Made by a program: the position numbers and the translations under genes
Assembly: GCA_023053575.1 (NCBI GenBank)
Contig: JAKZAP010000054.1
Coordinates: forward strand, 186,001-250,000
Length of the DNA: 64,000 nt
Direction: 5' to 3'
Origin: Branchinecta lynchi
Lineage: Eukaryota; Arthropoda; Branchiopoda; Anostraca; Branchinectidae
Notes under the pieces: model-generated
What the model was told of the DNA's origin: nothing
Database searches by the model: none
What the model saw: the letters and a program-made list of their open reading frames with translations, nothing else
Shown here: in pieces, positions 1 to 11,663 of the stretch
Layout of the letters: the number at the start of each line of letters is the position of its first letter
How positions within the stretch are numbered: position 1 is the stretch's first letter

Positions 1-1101
1 CTACGTAATATATGAGTTCTAAGTAAGTAAGTAAGTAATTTATTTATAACCCGCCATTTTGAAAAAGCCTAGCAAATGAAAGAAAATAAATAAAACACAT
101 ACACACACAGATTAGACACTTAATTTGCAATCTCCAGCTAGGAAGCAGTGGATCACGTCGTGCGCTGGTTGGGCCCTGGTGTCCATGATTTTTTATAGTG
201 ACAACGAAACATCCAAAAGGGTAATGCAGCTTTTACAAGGACAGGAAAACTTGAACAGAATCCGATCCTGGTGACAAGATTAGGTTTACACGCAGAGTGA
301 AAAAATTAATTCTTCAAACCGAAATATCTGACATAAATAAACTGACTTTTGTCTAACTAGATCCATTTTACAGCTTCGTTATTTTTGCCCTTTTCTTAGA
401 CATAAGGTTTATAACCTATCCTTCTAGCTTTTCCATGCACCCGGGTATGTTAGTTTTCATTGGGTCTTAGCTTTTGTTGTTCCGTTTTGCCATTGGCTAG
501 TTGTTTCCGAGACAAGTGCTCTGCACTTCGGCGATGTATTGAACTCCGGGTCAGTCGGAAGCACTTTATAAACTACTTATCGCTTTGGCTTGAGATTATA
601 GTTGTATGATTAAGAATTTTCTTGAGAAAAACAAAGGAAGGAACAGAAAGCATTGCAGATTTGTGTTTTGAACTTGGAAAAGTGAGTGAGAGAAATGAGA
701 GCGATTACAAAGAAGAACTCCCAGAGATATGTGGACACGCAACATACCTACTCGGTAAGCTTGTTGAATTTGTTAACCTAGGCTGTCGCTGTCTTTTCTA
801 GGGTATACCTGTTTTTCAAGGACGTTCCTTAAGGTTCGTGCTGACTCCTTGCGGAATAACTGTTTTCATTTTAGGTTCAAGTAGGGTTTATTTTGTATTA
901 ATTAATCTCCATTTTTCTGTAAAGATGTAACGAAATTGATGGGGCTTCAAGTCTTCCAATTTTTTATCTATAATTTTAAAACCTGAATTTAAGTCTGTCT
1001 AGCGTTTTATTTTAAAAATAAGTTTGTCAGACGAGTCCTCGCCTACTTATCCTTGTTAAGTCAAACAATTTGATAGCGGTAACTCGATAACTCGGTTTTA
1101 G
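1..1101. other. Non-coding stretch before the tandem array
   Basis: I see no supported gene here. Positions 20-40 hold a short (TAAG)n run followed by an A/T-rich segment. Read on the minus strand this looks like the end of a LINE 3' tail (…AAATTACTTACTTACTTAC), but no coding sequence supports it. A CA-rich microsatellite lies near 100-112. The rest is unremarkable A/T-rich sequence up to the first tandem repeat. Confidence 0.5.
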
Positions 1102-4100
1102 TTTAAATTTACAAAATACGAAATAGCCCGTGAAATGCCATCATTTCTAGAGTTATGGTTTGAATATTTTCCAGCCGTTGCTTGTAAAGGATCGGCTTAT
1201 ATGTTATAGCCGTAAACGTTAATATTTAGATATGATACGCATGTTATAATGTTAGAGATAATAGTTAGAATAATCTTATATTAAGTGCTTTTTTGTTTTT
1301 ATTGAAACGGTTTTCAACCAAGTACGGGCGCGGTGAGTTCCGACGGCACTATCGTATTTGGTTAGTTTTGCCTTTCCGTGGCTATTATTTATGTAACAAG
1401 TTGCCTTCCGGTCAGTGACCTTGACTAGACCACCCTTTCTTCTACCACCTTTCTGGATATGGTCATCTTCATTATTCTTCGAGTTTTTGAAGTTTTTCAC
1501 AGCTTGCGGCTTGGGAGATTTTTTTCCCGTCGGCCGCTTCTTCGAGTTTTAGAAATTTTTTACCAGCCTGCGGCTTGGTAGATTTTATTTATTAAGCCGA
1601 GCTGTTTTTTTCGGTGTCGACTAAGCTTTAGCCGATTAACTTTAGCTCCGTGACGTAAGTATTTATTTTCCATTTACTAACGGAATTGATAGTCCATAGA
1701 ACTCGCTGGCCGCGCGGCTCACAAATTTCAACATCGATTTAATCGAATTTTCCTATTTCTTTCATGACGTCATGTAAACTTCATGAGCGCTCGATAATAG
1801 GCTAAGGTGTGGTTTCTACCGTTTTTTCCCTTTGTAAATCTATTGTTTCTTTTCTTACGAACTGGAGAGAGCCAAAATCATAGTAATAGTAGCATGTTCT
1901 GGTACATTTTTTTTCGAAAGCAAGTCCTTCGAGTGCATCGATGGAATCTAATAAATAATTTTTCTAGCACTACGGTTCGAATAATGATTACGACAAATAC
2001 ATTGCGACAAAAAAAGAAAAAAGAACTATAGGGAACATGACACTAACGTAATAAGTAATAAACCATCTTTAAACCAATAAACCGCAATAAACCCAACGGA
2101 CCAAACTGATATAGTAGAGACAAATAAAGTTCAGGTTTGCTCATATTTACATTATCAGCGTGGGCTCAAAGAATATTTATAGTTCGATAGTGTCTGGTTT
2201 TATAGTTTTTTCCGTCGGCGGCCTTGATGGAAATCCTAGGGTTTTTCCTCCCTCAAAGGATCAGCGTAATCCGAGATCCATCAGTCGATTCTGTCAATGC
2301 GCTGAACTTTTTCCTTAGACTTGAGCGGCAACAATCGCAGTAGATCTAGCTAAATTTCTATCAGAAACCATTTAAATTTACAAAATACGAAATAGCCCGT
2401 GAAATTCCATCATTTCTACAGTTATGGTTTGAATATTTTCCAGCCGTTGCTTGTAAAGGATCGGCTTATATGTTATAGCCGTAAACGTTAATATTTAGAT
2501 ATGATACGCATGTTATAATGTTAGAGATAATAGTTAGAATAATCTTATATTAAGTGCTTTTTTGTTTTTATTGAAACGGTTTTCAACCAAGTACGGGCGC
2601 GGTGAGTTCCGCGGGCACTATCGTATTTGGTTAGTTTTGCCTTTCCGTGGCTATTATTTATGTAACAAGTTGCCTTCCGGTCAGTGACCTTGACTAGACC
2701 ACCCTTTCTTCTACCACCTTTCTGGATATGGTCATCTTCATTATTCTTCGAGTTTTTAAAGTTTTTCACAGCTTGCGGCTTGGGAGATTTTTTTCCCGTC
2801 GGCGGCTTCTTCGAGTTTTAGAAATTTTTTACCAGCCTGCGGCTTGGTAGATTTTATTTATTAAGCCGAACTGTTTTTTTCGGTGTCGACTAAGCTTTAG
2901 CCGATTAACTTTAGCTCCGTGACGTAAGTATTTATTTTCCATTTACTAACGGAATTGATAGTCCATAGAACTCGCTGGCCGCGCGGCTCACAAATTTCAA
3001 CATCGATTTAATCGAATTTTCCTATTTCTTTCATGACGTCATGTAAACTTCATGGGCGCTCGATAATAGGCTAAGGTGTGGTTTCTACCGTTTTTTCCCT
3101 TTGTAAATCTATTGTTTCTTTTCTTACGAACTGGAGAGAGCCAAAATCATAGTAATAGTAGCATGTTCTGGTACATTTTTTTTCGAAAGCAAGTCCTTCG
3201 AGTGCATCGATGGAATCTAATAAATAATTTTTCTAGCACTACGGTTCGAATAATGATTACGACAAATACATTACGACAAAAAAAGAAAAAAGAACTATAG
3301 GGAACATGACACTAACGTAATAAATAATAAACCATCTTTAAACCAATAAACCGCAATAAACCCAACGGACCAAACTGATATAGTAGAGACAAATAAAGTT
3401 CAGGTTTGCTCATATTTACATTATCAGCGTGGGCTCAAAGAATATTTATAGTTCGATAGTGTCTGGTTTTATAGTTTTTTCCGTCGGCGGCCTTGATGGA
3501 AATCCTAGGGTTTTTCCTCCCTCAAAGGATCAGCGTAATCCGAGATCCATCAGTCGATTCTGTCAATGCGCTGAACTTTTTCCTTAGACTTGAGCGGCAA
3601 CAATCGCAGTAGATCTAGCTAAATTTCTATCAGAAACCATTTAAATTTACAAAATACGAAATAGCCCGTGAAATTCCATCATTTCTACAGTTATGGTTTG
3701 AATATTTTCCAGCCGTTGCTTGTAAAGGATCGGCTTATATGTTATAGCCGTAAACGTTAATATTTAGATATGATACGCATGTTATAATGTTAGAGATAAT
3801 AGTTAGAATAATCTTATATTAAGTGCTTTTTTGTTTTTATTGAAACGGTTTTCAACCAAGTACGGGCGCGGTGAGTTCCGCGGGCACTATCGTATTTGGT
3901 TAGTTTTGCCTTTCCGTGGCTATTATTTATGTAACAAGTTGCCTTCCGGTCAGTGACCTTGACTAGACCACCCTTTCTTCTACCACCTTTCTGGATATGG
4001 TCATCTTCATTATTCTTCGAGTTTTTAAAGTTTTTCACAGCTTGCGGCTTGGGAGATTTTTTTCCCGTCGGCGGCTTCTTCGAGTTTTAGAAATTTTTTA

Positions 4101-6176
4101 CCAGCCTGCGGCTTGGTAGATTTTATTTATTAAGCCGAACTGTTTTTTTCGGTGTCGACTAAGCTTTAGCCGATTAACTTTAGCTCCGTGACGCAAGTAT
4201 TTATTTTCCATTTACTAACGGAATTGATAGTCCATAGAACTCGCTGGCCGCGCGGCTCACAAATTTCAACATCGATTTAATCGAATTTTCCTATTTCTTT
4301 CATGACGTCATGTAAACTTCATGGGCGCTCGATAATAGGCTAAGGTGTGGTTTCTACCGTTTTTTCCCTTTGTAAATCTATTGTTTCTTTTCTTACGAAC
4401 TGGAGAGAGCCAAAATCATAGTAATAGTAGCATGTTCTGGTACATTTTTTTTCGAAAGCAAGTCCTTCGAGTGCATCGATGGAATCTAATAAATAATTTT
4501 TCTAGCACTACGGTTCGAATAATGATTACGACAAATACATTACGACAAAAAAAGAAAAAAGAACTATAGGGAACATGACACTAACGTAATAAATAATAAA
4601 CCATCTTTAAACCAATAAACCGCAATAAACCCAACGGACCAAACTGATATAGTAGAGACAAATAAAGTTCAGGTTTGCTCATATTTACATTATCAGCGTG
4701 GGCTCAAAGAATATTTATAGTTCGATAGTGTCTGGTTTTATAGTTTTTTCCGTCGGCGGCCTTGATGGAAATCCTAGGGTTTTTCCTCCCTCAAAGGATC
4801 AGCGTAATCCGAGATCCATCAGTCGATTCTGTCAATGCGCTGAACTTTTTCCTTAGACTTGAGCGGCAACAATCGCAGTAGATCTAGCTAAATTTCTATC
4901 AGAAACCATTTAAATTTACAAAATACGAAATAGCCCGTGAAATTCCATCATTTCTACAGTTATGGTTTGAATATTTTCCAGCCGTTGCTTGTAAAGGATC
5001 GGCTTATATGTTATAGCCGTAAACGTTAATATTTAGATATGATACGCATGTTATAATGTTAGAGATAATAGTTAGAATAATCTTATATTAAGTGCTTTTT
5101 TGTTTTTATTGAAACGGTTTTCAACCAAGTACGGGCGCGGTGAGTTCCGCGGGCACTATCGTATTTGGTTAGTTTTGCCTTTCCGTGGCTATTATTTATG
5201 TAACAAGTTGCCTTCCGGTCAGTGACCTTGACTAGACCACCCTTTCTTCTACCACCTTTCTGGATATGGTCATCTTCATTATTCTTCGAGTTTTTAAAGT
5301 TTTTAACAGCTTGCGGCTTGGGAGATTTTTTTCCCGTCGGCGGCTTCTTCGAGTTTTAGAAATTTTTTACCAGCCTGCGGCTTGGTAGATTTTATTTATT
5401 AAGCCGAACTGTTTTTTTCGGTGTCGACTAAGCTTTAGCCGATTAACTTTAGCTCCGTGACGCAAGTATTTATTTTCCATTTACTAACGGAATTGATAGT
5501 CCATAGAACTCGCTGGCCGCGCGGCTCACAAATTTCAACATCGATTTAATCGAATTTTCCTATTTCTTTCATGACGTCATGTAAACTTCATGGGCGCTCG
5601 ATAATAGGCTAAGGTGTGGTTTCTACCGTTTTTTCCTTTGTAAATCTATTGTTTCTTTTCTTACGAACTGGAGAGAGCCAAAATCATAGTAATAGTAGCA
5701 TGTTCTGGTACATTTTTTTTCGAAAGCAAGTCCTTCGAGTGCATCGATGGAATCTAATAAATAATTTTTCTAGCACTACGGTTCGAATAATGATTACGAC
5801 AAATACATTACGACAAAAAAAGAAAAAAGAACTATAGGGAACATGACACTAACGTAATAAATAATAAACCATCTTTAAACCAATAAACCGCAATAAACCC
5901 AACGGACCAAACTGATATAGTAGAGACAAATAAAGTTCAGGTTTGCTCATATTTACATTATCAGCGTGGGCTCAAAGAATATTTATAGTTCGATAGTGTC
6001 TGGTTTTATAGTTTTTTCCGTCGGCGGCCTTGATGGAAATCCTAGGGTTTTTCCTCCCTCAAAGGATCAGCGTAATCCGAGATCCATCAGTCGATTCTGT
6101 CAATGCGCTGAACTTTTTCCTTAGACTTGAGCGGCAACAATCGCAGTAGATCTAGCTAAATTTCTATCAGAAACCA
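1102..6176. repeat. Tandem array of four ~1269-bp units
   Basis: Units begin at TTTAAATTTACAAAATACG and start at 1102, 2371, 3640 and 4909. The first three are exactly 1269 bp. The fourth is 1268 bp because one C is lost in a C-run near 5635. Units 2-4 differ by only a few bases, while unit 1 carries more differences (for example near 1136, 1153 and 1350). Each unit holds an open frame of about 74 codons on each strand, but these are identical only because the DNA is, so they give no evidence of selection. Each unit also has short G/C-rich inverted motifs (GCCTGCGGCTTGG types) and a CRE palindrome. This is a medium-length satellite or a local amplification of a non-coding segment. The array ends in CTATCAGAAACCA, followed by a T-run. 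Confidence 0.95.
1763..1774. promoter_or_regulatory. Perfect 12-bp CRE/ATF-type palindrome, once per tandem unit
   Basis: CATGACGTCATG contains the full cAMP-response element core TGACGTCA. The same palindrome recurs at 3032, 4301 and 5570, once per 1269-bp unit. A second CRE-like half site (GTGACGTAAG) lies about 110 bp upstream in units 1 and 2 and is changed to GTGACGCAAG in units 3 and 4. bZIP proteins of the CREB/ATF class bind such sites. Whether it works here is inference, and no gene start is evident next to it. Confidence 0.45.
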
Positions 6177-7538
6177 TTTTTTTTTTCGTCATAATAATCC
6201 TTTGGCTAGCCGTTTAGCCTATAGTTTCCGCTAATTTTGGATTTTGCTTTGCCTACCGAACATCGCTTGACTCAAAGAAGACATGGCTTTACGGCGTCAA
6301 AATAATCCCCTCGCCTGCAATAATTCTTTGGCTCTAGTCCCGAAGAATTTTATTCTCGACGTTTAGTTTCCACTGAGGGCGATTTTCGCTACCCTTCGGT
6401 GTGGGTCAAAATAATCGCCTGAAGTTGCGAATATGCGAGAATCTGGTTACGCTTCGATTCTCGGTTTTGCCCCTTCCGACGGTAAATCCGACAGCCGCAC
6501 TAGGAGAAGCTTTTCCTGTGCGAGCGGTACTTTCAAGTTTGCATTTGACACCTTTGAGGATTCGAGCGGTTACAACCGGCGAGGCAACCGGTGATGACAA
6601 GTCAGGAAAACTTGATTGTTAAAAAATAACGTTTTTGTTGACAATGTATCAGTGATACATATGATGATAATTAGCGAGGTATGTCACACTTACTAGGGAT
6701 CAGTAGCGTCAAAACCTATGATTTCCTTGCTTTGAAACCTGGTCTTACTCAATACCGCCGCCGACTTCTCCTGCGGCATATAAAGCTAGACAAACTTGCG
6801 GGTTTATACACTTCTAGTAAAGCTAAGATGCGGTCTGCATATGTGGAGGAAACTGGGAAGGTCGTATCTTTTTTTTGCTGTGTTCCAAATGTGAAGTTAT
6901 TCCACAGTGCTGGTGCACGACCGATTAAGAGCTTTAGTACGGACGTTCACCATCGGTAGTGGTGCTGGTGTCGCTGCTATTCGAGGGTGTGTCACTTTTT
7001 TCAAGTCTTTTAAAATTGTACCTTACCTTACCTTTGTTCTACTTCCTAGTTTGATTTTGCTCTGCTAGTGACGAACAACCTCAAAACGAAATTCCGTCGG
7101 CCGAGTTTGAAAGTTTTGGTTCGTCTTGTCGTTTGGATCTCGGATTTTTGATCGGCCTCAACATTAAGGGCCCGTAACAAGTCGTTCATAATTTAGCTTT
7201 TTAATGAACGACATTAAAGTTAATTGAATGGATTTTTTTATTTACTCAAGTCTGTGAAATAGAACTAGTGGACTAGTTCCATTACTGGAGCTACTAGTGG
7301 AGTATAGGCTTATAGAGAAAAAAAGAATAGAAATAAAATTATAATAAAAATGTTCTTTTCGAACATATTCGTCTTTTCTTTCACAAGTCGTGAAAGACTT
7401 GTCCGTCTTCAAACAAACGGATAAGACCGTACCAGACGTACCAAAACAGGTGTCAGTGGTTGGTTTATTTATAGTCACGGATGTTGGACAACAGTTTGTA
7501 TTGTGACAAACTGGGTGGTGGTAGTGACAGCTTAATAT
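6177..7538. other. Non-coding stretch with two perfect hairpins
   Basis: No recognisable gene. A 93-codon open frame (6681-6959, plus) has no motif I recognise. A 17-base palindrome, ATGTATC-AGT-GATACAT, lies at 6644-6660. Near 7357-7440 is a segment repeated at 9309-9385 and 33648-33724. It contains the hairpin ACAAGTC-GTGAAA-GACTTGT (7383-7402), so the right part of this stretch is repeat-derived. Confidence 0.5.
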
Positions 7539-7822
7539 CCGATAAATACCAATATCTAAAGATTGGTGATCACCTGATAACCCCACCAGAGCCGTACCTA
7601 CTACCCGTACGTCCTATACCACCATCTCTTATCCACCAACGTTATTATCTCTGATTTCTACTTGCGAATTTGAATTTTCACAGTAAACGTATATCTGCCA
7701 AGAATATTTATGTTTAACCACCCTACAGTATATTGTAACCCACAGCACCACCATACTGACCCAACCCATCATTTCTGCACGTTTTACCACCCCACCATAT
7801 CCACTCGTACGTTACCATTTTT

Positions 7823-8981
7823 GGGATCCCAAAACGTAAGTGGAGGGATACCTATGACATCGCAAAAGTTGTCCGTCTGTCCGTCCGTCCGTCCGTCCGT
7901 CCGTCTGTCCGTCCGTCTGTAAGCACGATAACTATCGAAGGGAATGAGATATTTTGATGAAACTTGGTGTGAGGGTTCGTTGGGTCGTCGGACCAGTCAA
8001 GTTCGTAAATGGGCTTTGTAGCTCTACATTTAGGGGTGGGGGTGGGGATTCAAATTAAGGGACAAACAAAATATTTTGAAACAGCTAATGTGATAGTCGA
8101 TTATGGGGTAAGAAGACATGCTGAACACGATGGTGAAAATTATTTTCTCGACGGACAAGTATTTCGCCCGGAATCCGGCCCAAACCGGAAAGTTTGTTGA
8201 AAGTAAAAGTTTTATTTGAAGTTGATTAAATATTCGATTTAGAGGTAGGGAGACATGCAGAAGACGATGGAGAAAACTATTTTCTCGACGGACAAGTATT
8301 TCGACCGGAATCCGGCCTAAACCGGAAAGTTTGTCAAAATTAAAAGTTTTATTTGGAGTTGATTAGATGTTCGATTTAGGGCAAGAAGACATGCTGAACA
8401 CTTATGTGAAAACAAGTTTCTACCCAGACATGTAGTTCGTTCGGAATCCGGCCAAAACCGGAAAACTGTTGGAAGTCAAAGTTTTATTTCTAGTTGATTA
8501 GATACGGGATTTAGGGGTAAGAAGAGATGCTGAGTCCCTGTGTGACAATCGTATTTTACCCGGACATATAGTTCGACCGGATTCCGGCTGGAATCGGAAA
8601 ATTTGTTATAAGCTAAATTTCTATTTGAAGTTGATCAGATGTTCATATTACTGGGGAAAGAAGATACCCTGATTTCGTCTTTGAGCTTTCTTTTTTCGCC
8701 GGACAAGTAGTTCTGGAGTTCGTCCGGAGCCGGGAAATTGGCAGAAGTGGCAGGAAGTTTTCGTCAAATCAGATATGACTTATAGGGGTAAACACACATG
8801 CTGAATCCAAATCTGAACTTGGTTTTCTTAGGTGATTAGCTATTTGGCCTTAATCTGTTTCTGAATTTTAATTGTAAAAATGTTCAAGGAGTCTGGCGAA
8901 GACTGGATATGGCTAAGACAAGACCCAGTTGTCTGGATCAGATATTGAATTTTTGGGATCCCATCGAAACCTTTGGTCTTG
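7823..8981 (-). mobile_element. GGGATCCC-family tandem-core element (copy 1)
   Basis: The element starts (minus strand) with CAAGACCAAAGGTTTCGATG-GGATCCC and ends at GGGATCCC next to a T-run. Between these are about five degenerate ~136-bp tandem units, recognisable by CCGGAATCCGGCC and a TTAGGGGTAAGAAGACATGCTGA-like phrase. They are followed by a (GTCC)n stretch at 7870-7920 and a TTGCGATGTCATAGGTATCC-like box. The undisturbed site in copy C (31376-31386, a T-run) shows insertion inside T's with a duplication of about two bases. No protein is encoded. The layout resembles Helentron-associated (pearl/HINE-type) non-autonomous elements, which is inference. Confidence 0.72.
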
Positions 8982-10405
8982 TTTATTTTCACTTGTGCAC
9001 TAAAGCTTCTGCATTACACCAATATTTGCAGAAAATATCTATCCCCAATACCACCAATGTAAACCTATCAATTATGCCCCTCTTGGTTTTTGGTGTCCTG
9101 CATCCAAATCCAGGGCTCACTTGTGTACAGGCCATGAGCCTGCCCCCCCCCCCCCCCCGAATTAAAAGAACTGTATAGAGCGATACATACCTATTTTCCG
9201 AGAATACTACACCACAAGGGGTAGGCAATCTAGTCAGATTGTATTGTCCACCACAGACGGTTTGGATGTGGCTGGTTTATTAGACTGGAGGACTTAGAAA
9301 GCTCCCTAACATATTCGTTTTTTCTTTCACAAGTCGTGAAAGACTTGTTGGTCTTCAAACAAACGGACAAGACCGTACCAGACTGAGTTTTGTTTTGAGT
9401 ATAAGAACTACCTGCCGCGGAAAATAATACTAATTTATTTTTAACCCAGAAATCTTACCAGACGAAAACAGTAGAGTACAAAAGAAAGTATGAAGACATA
9501 ATTGGGGAAAACACAACACCAACAAACAAAATCTACTTAAGAGTCAAACAGACGAATAAGCCCATTTGAGGGGAGAAAGCCCATTGAGGACAGAGGTGCG
9601 TACGCCGTTTTGGACAGGTTTCTGTGGAGAACAGACAATTTCTCCGTGATATCCGGTAGCGAGTAATGTGACTCTTTTGTAACTGAAATGTCGATGATAC
9701 CGAAACAGCAATTATTTTTATTTGTTCACCAAAGTGACTCTTTGATATATTTATCTACTCTGAAGTCCGTCGGCAAATTTTGAAATCTGGTTGATCTGTT
9801 TGTTGTAGGTGCTGATTTCTGTTTTGTCAGAATTTCAGTCAAGACATTTATTATTTTCTTTCATTGCCTGTAGGATACATCATTTGTACGAGGAAAAATT
9901 AACACCACTTGTGTAGAGTGATTAGCAACTTATAATGGCCTCTTAAAAATAACTTTTGGCAGTGCGTGATTCTACTAAACTCGATTGAGACGGGTTGCCC
10001 ATTTTCCATTTTATTGCACAGTATGTGACCAGAGCCGGTAAATTGCCAGATGTTAGAAATTGAAACTGGGACAGGGTGCACAGCAGATGCCGAAAAGTGG
10101 ATAACCCCTCGTTCGAAAGCACATCGGTAATAGAAAAAAAATCTGAAAAGTTATAATTCATTTTAGCCTTTCTGTCCTGCACCTCAGATACACGTCCAAG
10201 GCTCCACCAAGTACTGGGAACCACAAACCTCTTCACCACGTTTCGTGTCCGGAATATCGCAGAATGAAAGACCGAAGTTGGACATTCCTCAGTGGACCGA
10301 GACTGGAGGTACGACATTTTGTTTGCTGTTTCTTAAGTGAATACTCATAGTGGCTTTGTTCGTATTAAGACCTAAAAATTCTTGAAATAAAGGGATATCA
10401 AAAGG

Positions 10406-10460
10406 ATGCATCGACCGAGTATCGAAAACCCGAACTGCCCGCGTGGCAGGCGAGCATTAA
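10406..10460 (-). pseudogene. 3' half of a second tRNA-Gly-like sequence
   Basis: About 136 bp from the intact tRNA-like sequence. The minus strand carries CTCGCCTGCCACGCGGG, a canonical Gly(GCC) anticodon arm, and ends in TCGGTCGATGCA, but the D-arm half is replaced by unrelated sequence. Matching halves lie at 16772-16826 and 34745-34799. Both tRNA-like units are preceded by AAAAGGATGCATCGACCG on the plus strand, so the pair arose by tandem duplication. Confidence 0.6.
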
Positions 10461-10540
10461 AGACTGTGGGTGAATAGAACCTGACTTTCATTTATCGGTG
10501 GAAAAAATCGAAAGCCATTTAGTAGACGGAAATAAAAGGA

Positions 10541-10611
10541 TGCATCGACCGGGAATCGAACCAGGGCCTCACGCATGGCAGGCGAACATTCTACCACTGA
10601 ACCATCGATGC
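10541..10611 (-). tRNA. tRNA-Gly(GCC)-like sequence, copy A (probably a decayed or repeat-borne tRNA)
   Basis: The minus strand reads GCATCGATGGTTCAGTGGTA at its 5' end. It has A box and B box (GGTTCGATTCC) motifs, anticodon GCC in loop CTGCCAT, a perfect 7-bp acceptor stem (GCATCGA/TCGATGC) and discriminator A, 71 nt in all, matching the usual size of animal tRNA-Gly(GCC). The anticodon stem has a T-T mismatch (28-42) and the T stem a T-C mismatch (51-63). It sits inside a foldback repeat present three times. A gene or pseudogene carried by, or ancestral to, the repeat is likely, and RNA polymerase III activity is uncertain. Confidence 0.7.
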
Positions 10612-11663
10612 TTATTATTTCTAACGGCTTAGCAACCAGGTACCCCCCCCCCCCCGCACACACACACCCAACCACCCTCCCCGATAAACACCAGAAAAGA
10701 TAGGCGAAGATTTGTTAGTTTTCCTGGATTAACGGGTCCATAGATATTTTGGTATCGGTACAGTAGGTGCCACGGTGTCACGCTTTAAAACATAGCACAA
10801 TCCGTTTGAAAGGTAAACCACCAAATTTATGGGCGGCACCATTGTTTCAGCTGGTGCAGGGACAGGGTGTACAACAGGTGACGGAGTGTTATTAACCCCT
10901 ATACTTCCGCATAGCATCGCGCAACATGTTATTTTTCGCACGCCGTTAATTAGCGAGGGGTTGAATGGGTAGAATATTAGGGGTTAAGTTAAAACGAAAG
11001 GTACTCGATTGGTTAGGAATGATCGCCTGACAATGGTCGCTAGTGATCCGCAAACCTAACTAACCCAACCCAATCCTAACACTATCCCAACCCTGCCCCA
11101 ACCCCTAGCTATACCAAACCTCCCACCCCTCCCATCTAAAATATAAACGGCCACACCAGAACAAACCATGCCAAACGAACAAAACCAAATCAAATAATCC
11201 GTGGCCTTTGGTGGGGTTGCCTCCGAATGCTAGATATAGTATTCAATCTGTGGTGAACAATACAATCTGACTACATTGCCTGCCCCTTTTGGTGTAGTAT
11301 TCTCGGAAAATGGGTATATATCGCTGTATACAGTTGTTTTTATTCGGGGGGAGGGGGGGGGGGGGGGGGGTGAAGGCTCATGGCCTGTCAACTCATGTGT
11401 AAAACACAAGTGAGCCCTGGATTTGGATGCAGGACACCAAAAACCAAGAGGGGCATAATTGATAGGTTTACATAGGTGGTATTGGGGATAGATATTTTCT
11501 GCAAATATTGGTGTAATGCGCACAAGTGAAAATAAAAAATGGTAACGTACGAGTGGATATGGTGGGGTGGTAAAACGTGCAGAAATGATGGGTTGGGTCA
11601 GTATGGTGGTGCTGTGGGTTACAGTACTTGAAAGGATTCCGTCCGTGAAGACGACTAGAAAAA

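Larger units (their letters stand above)
7731..11626. mobile_element. Foldback-like element with ~0.4-kb inverted arms, copy A
   Basis: The left arm (7731-7822 continued at 8982-9230, interrupted by a GGGATCCC element) is the inverted complement of the right arm (about 11270-11626). The outer ends read TA-(T/C)TGTAACCCACAGCACC on the left and the complement of CTGTAACCCACAGCACC followed by TA on the right, which would fit a TA target duplication. The interior of about 2 kb holds the tRNA-Gly-like pair and no transposase. The same structure recurs at 31293-35956. Sequence identity at the arms is direct observation. The element status and TA duplication are inference. Confidence 0.6.

Noticed and set aside
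1276..1500. A conserved 74-residue lysine-rich frame repeated in the tandem units, and a plus-strand partner at 1807-2031
   Set aside because: Identity among units equals the DNA identity of the array; no homologue or start context is evident; the plus frame is shifted by a deletion in unit 4.
7242..7586. A 114-residue minus-strand frame
   Set aside because: It is composed of a hairpin-containing repeat segment and the start of composite copy A; the translation shows no domain and is not kept in copy C.
10541..10611. A SINE with a tRNA head
   Set aside because: No LINE-derived tail, A-run or flanking short duplication follows the tRNA-like part; it lies in the middle of a larger inverted-arm repeat.
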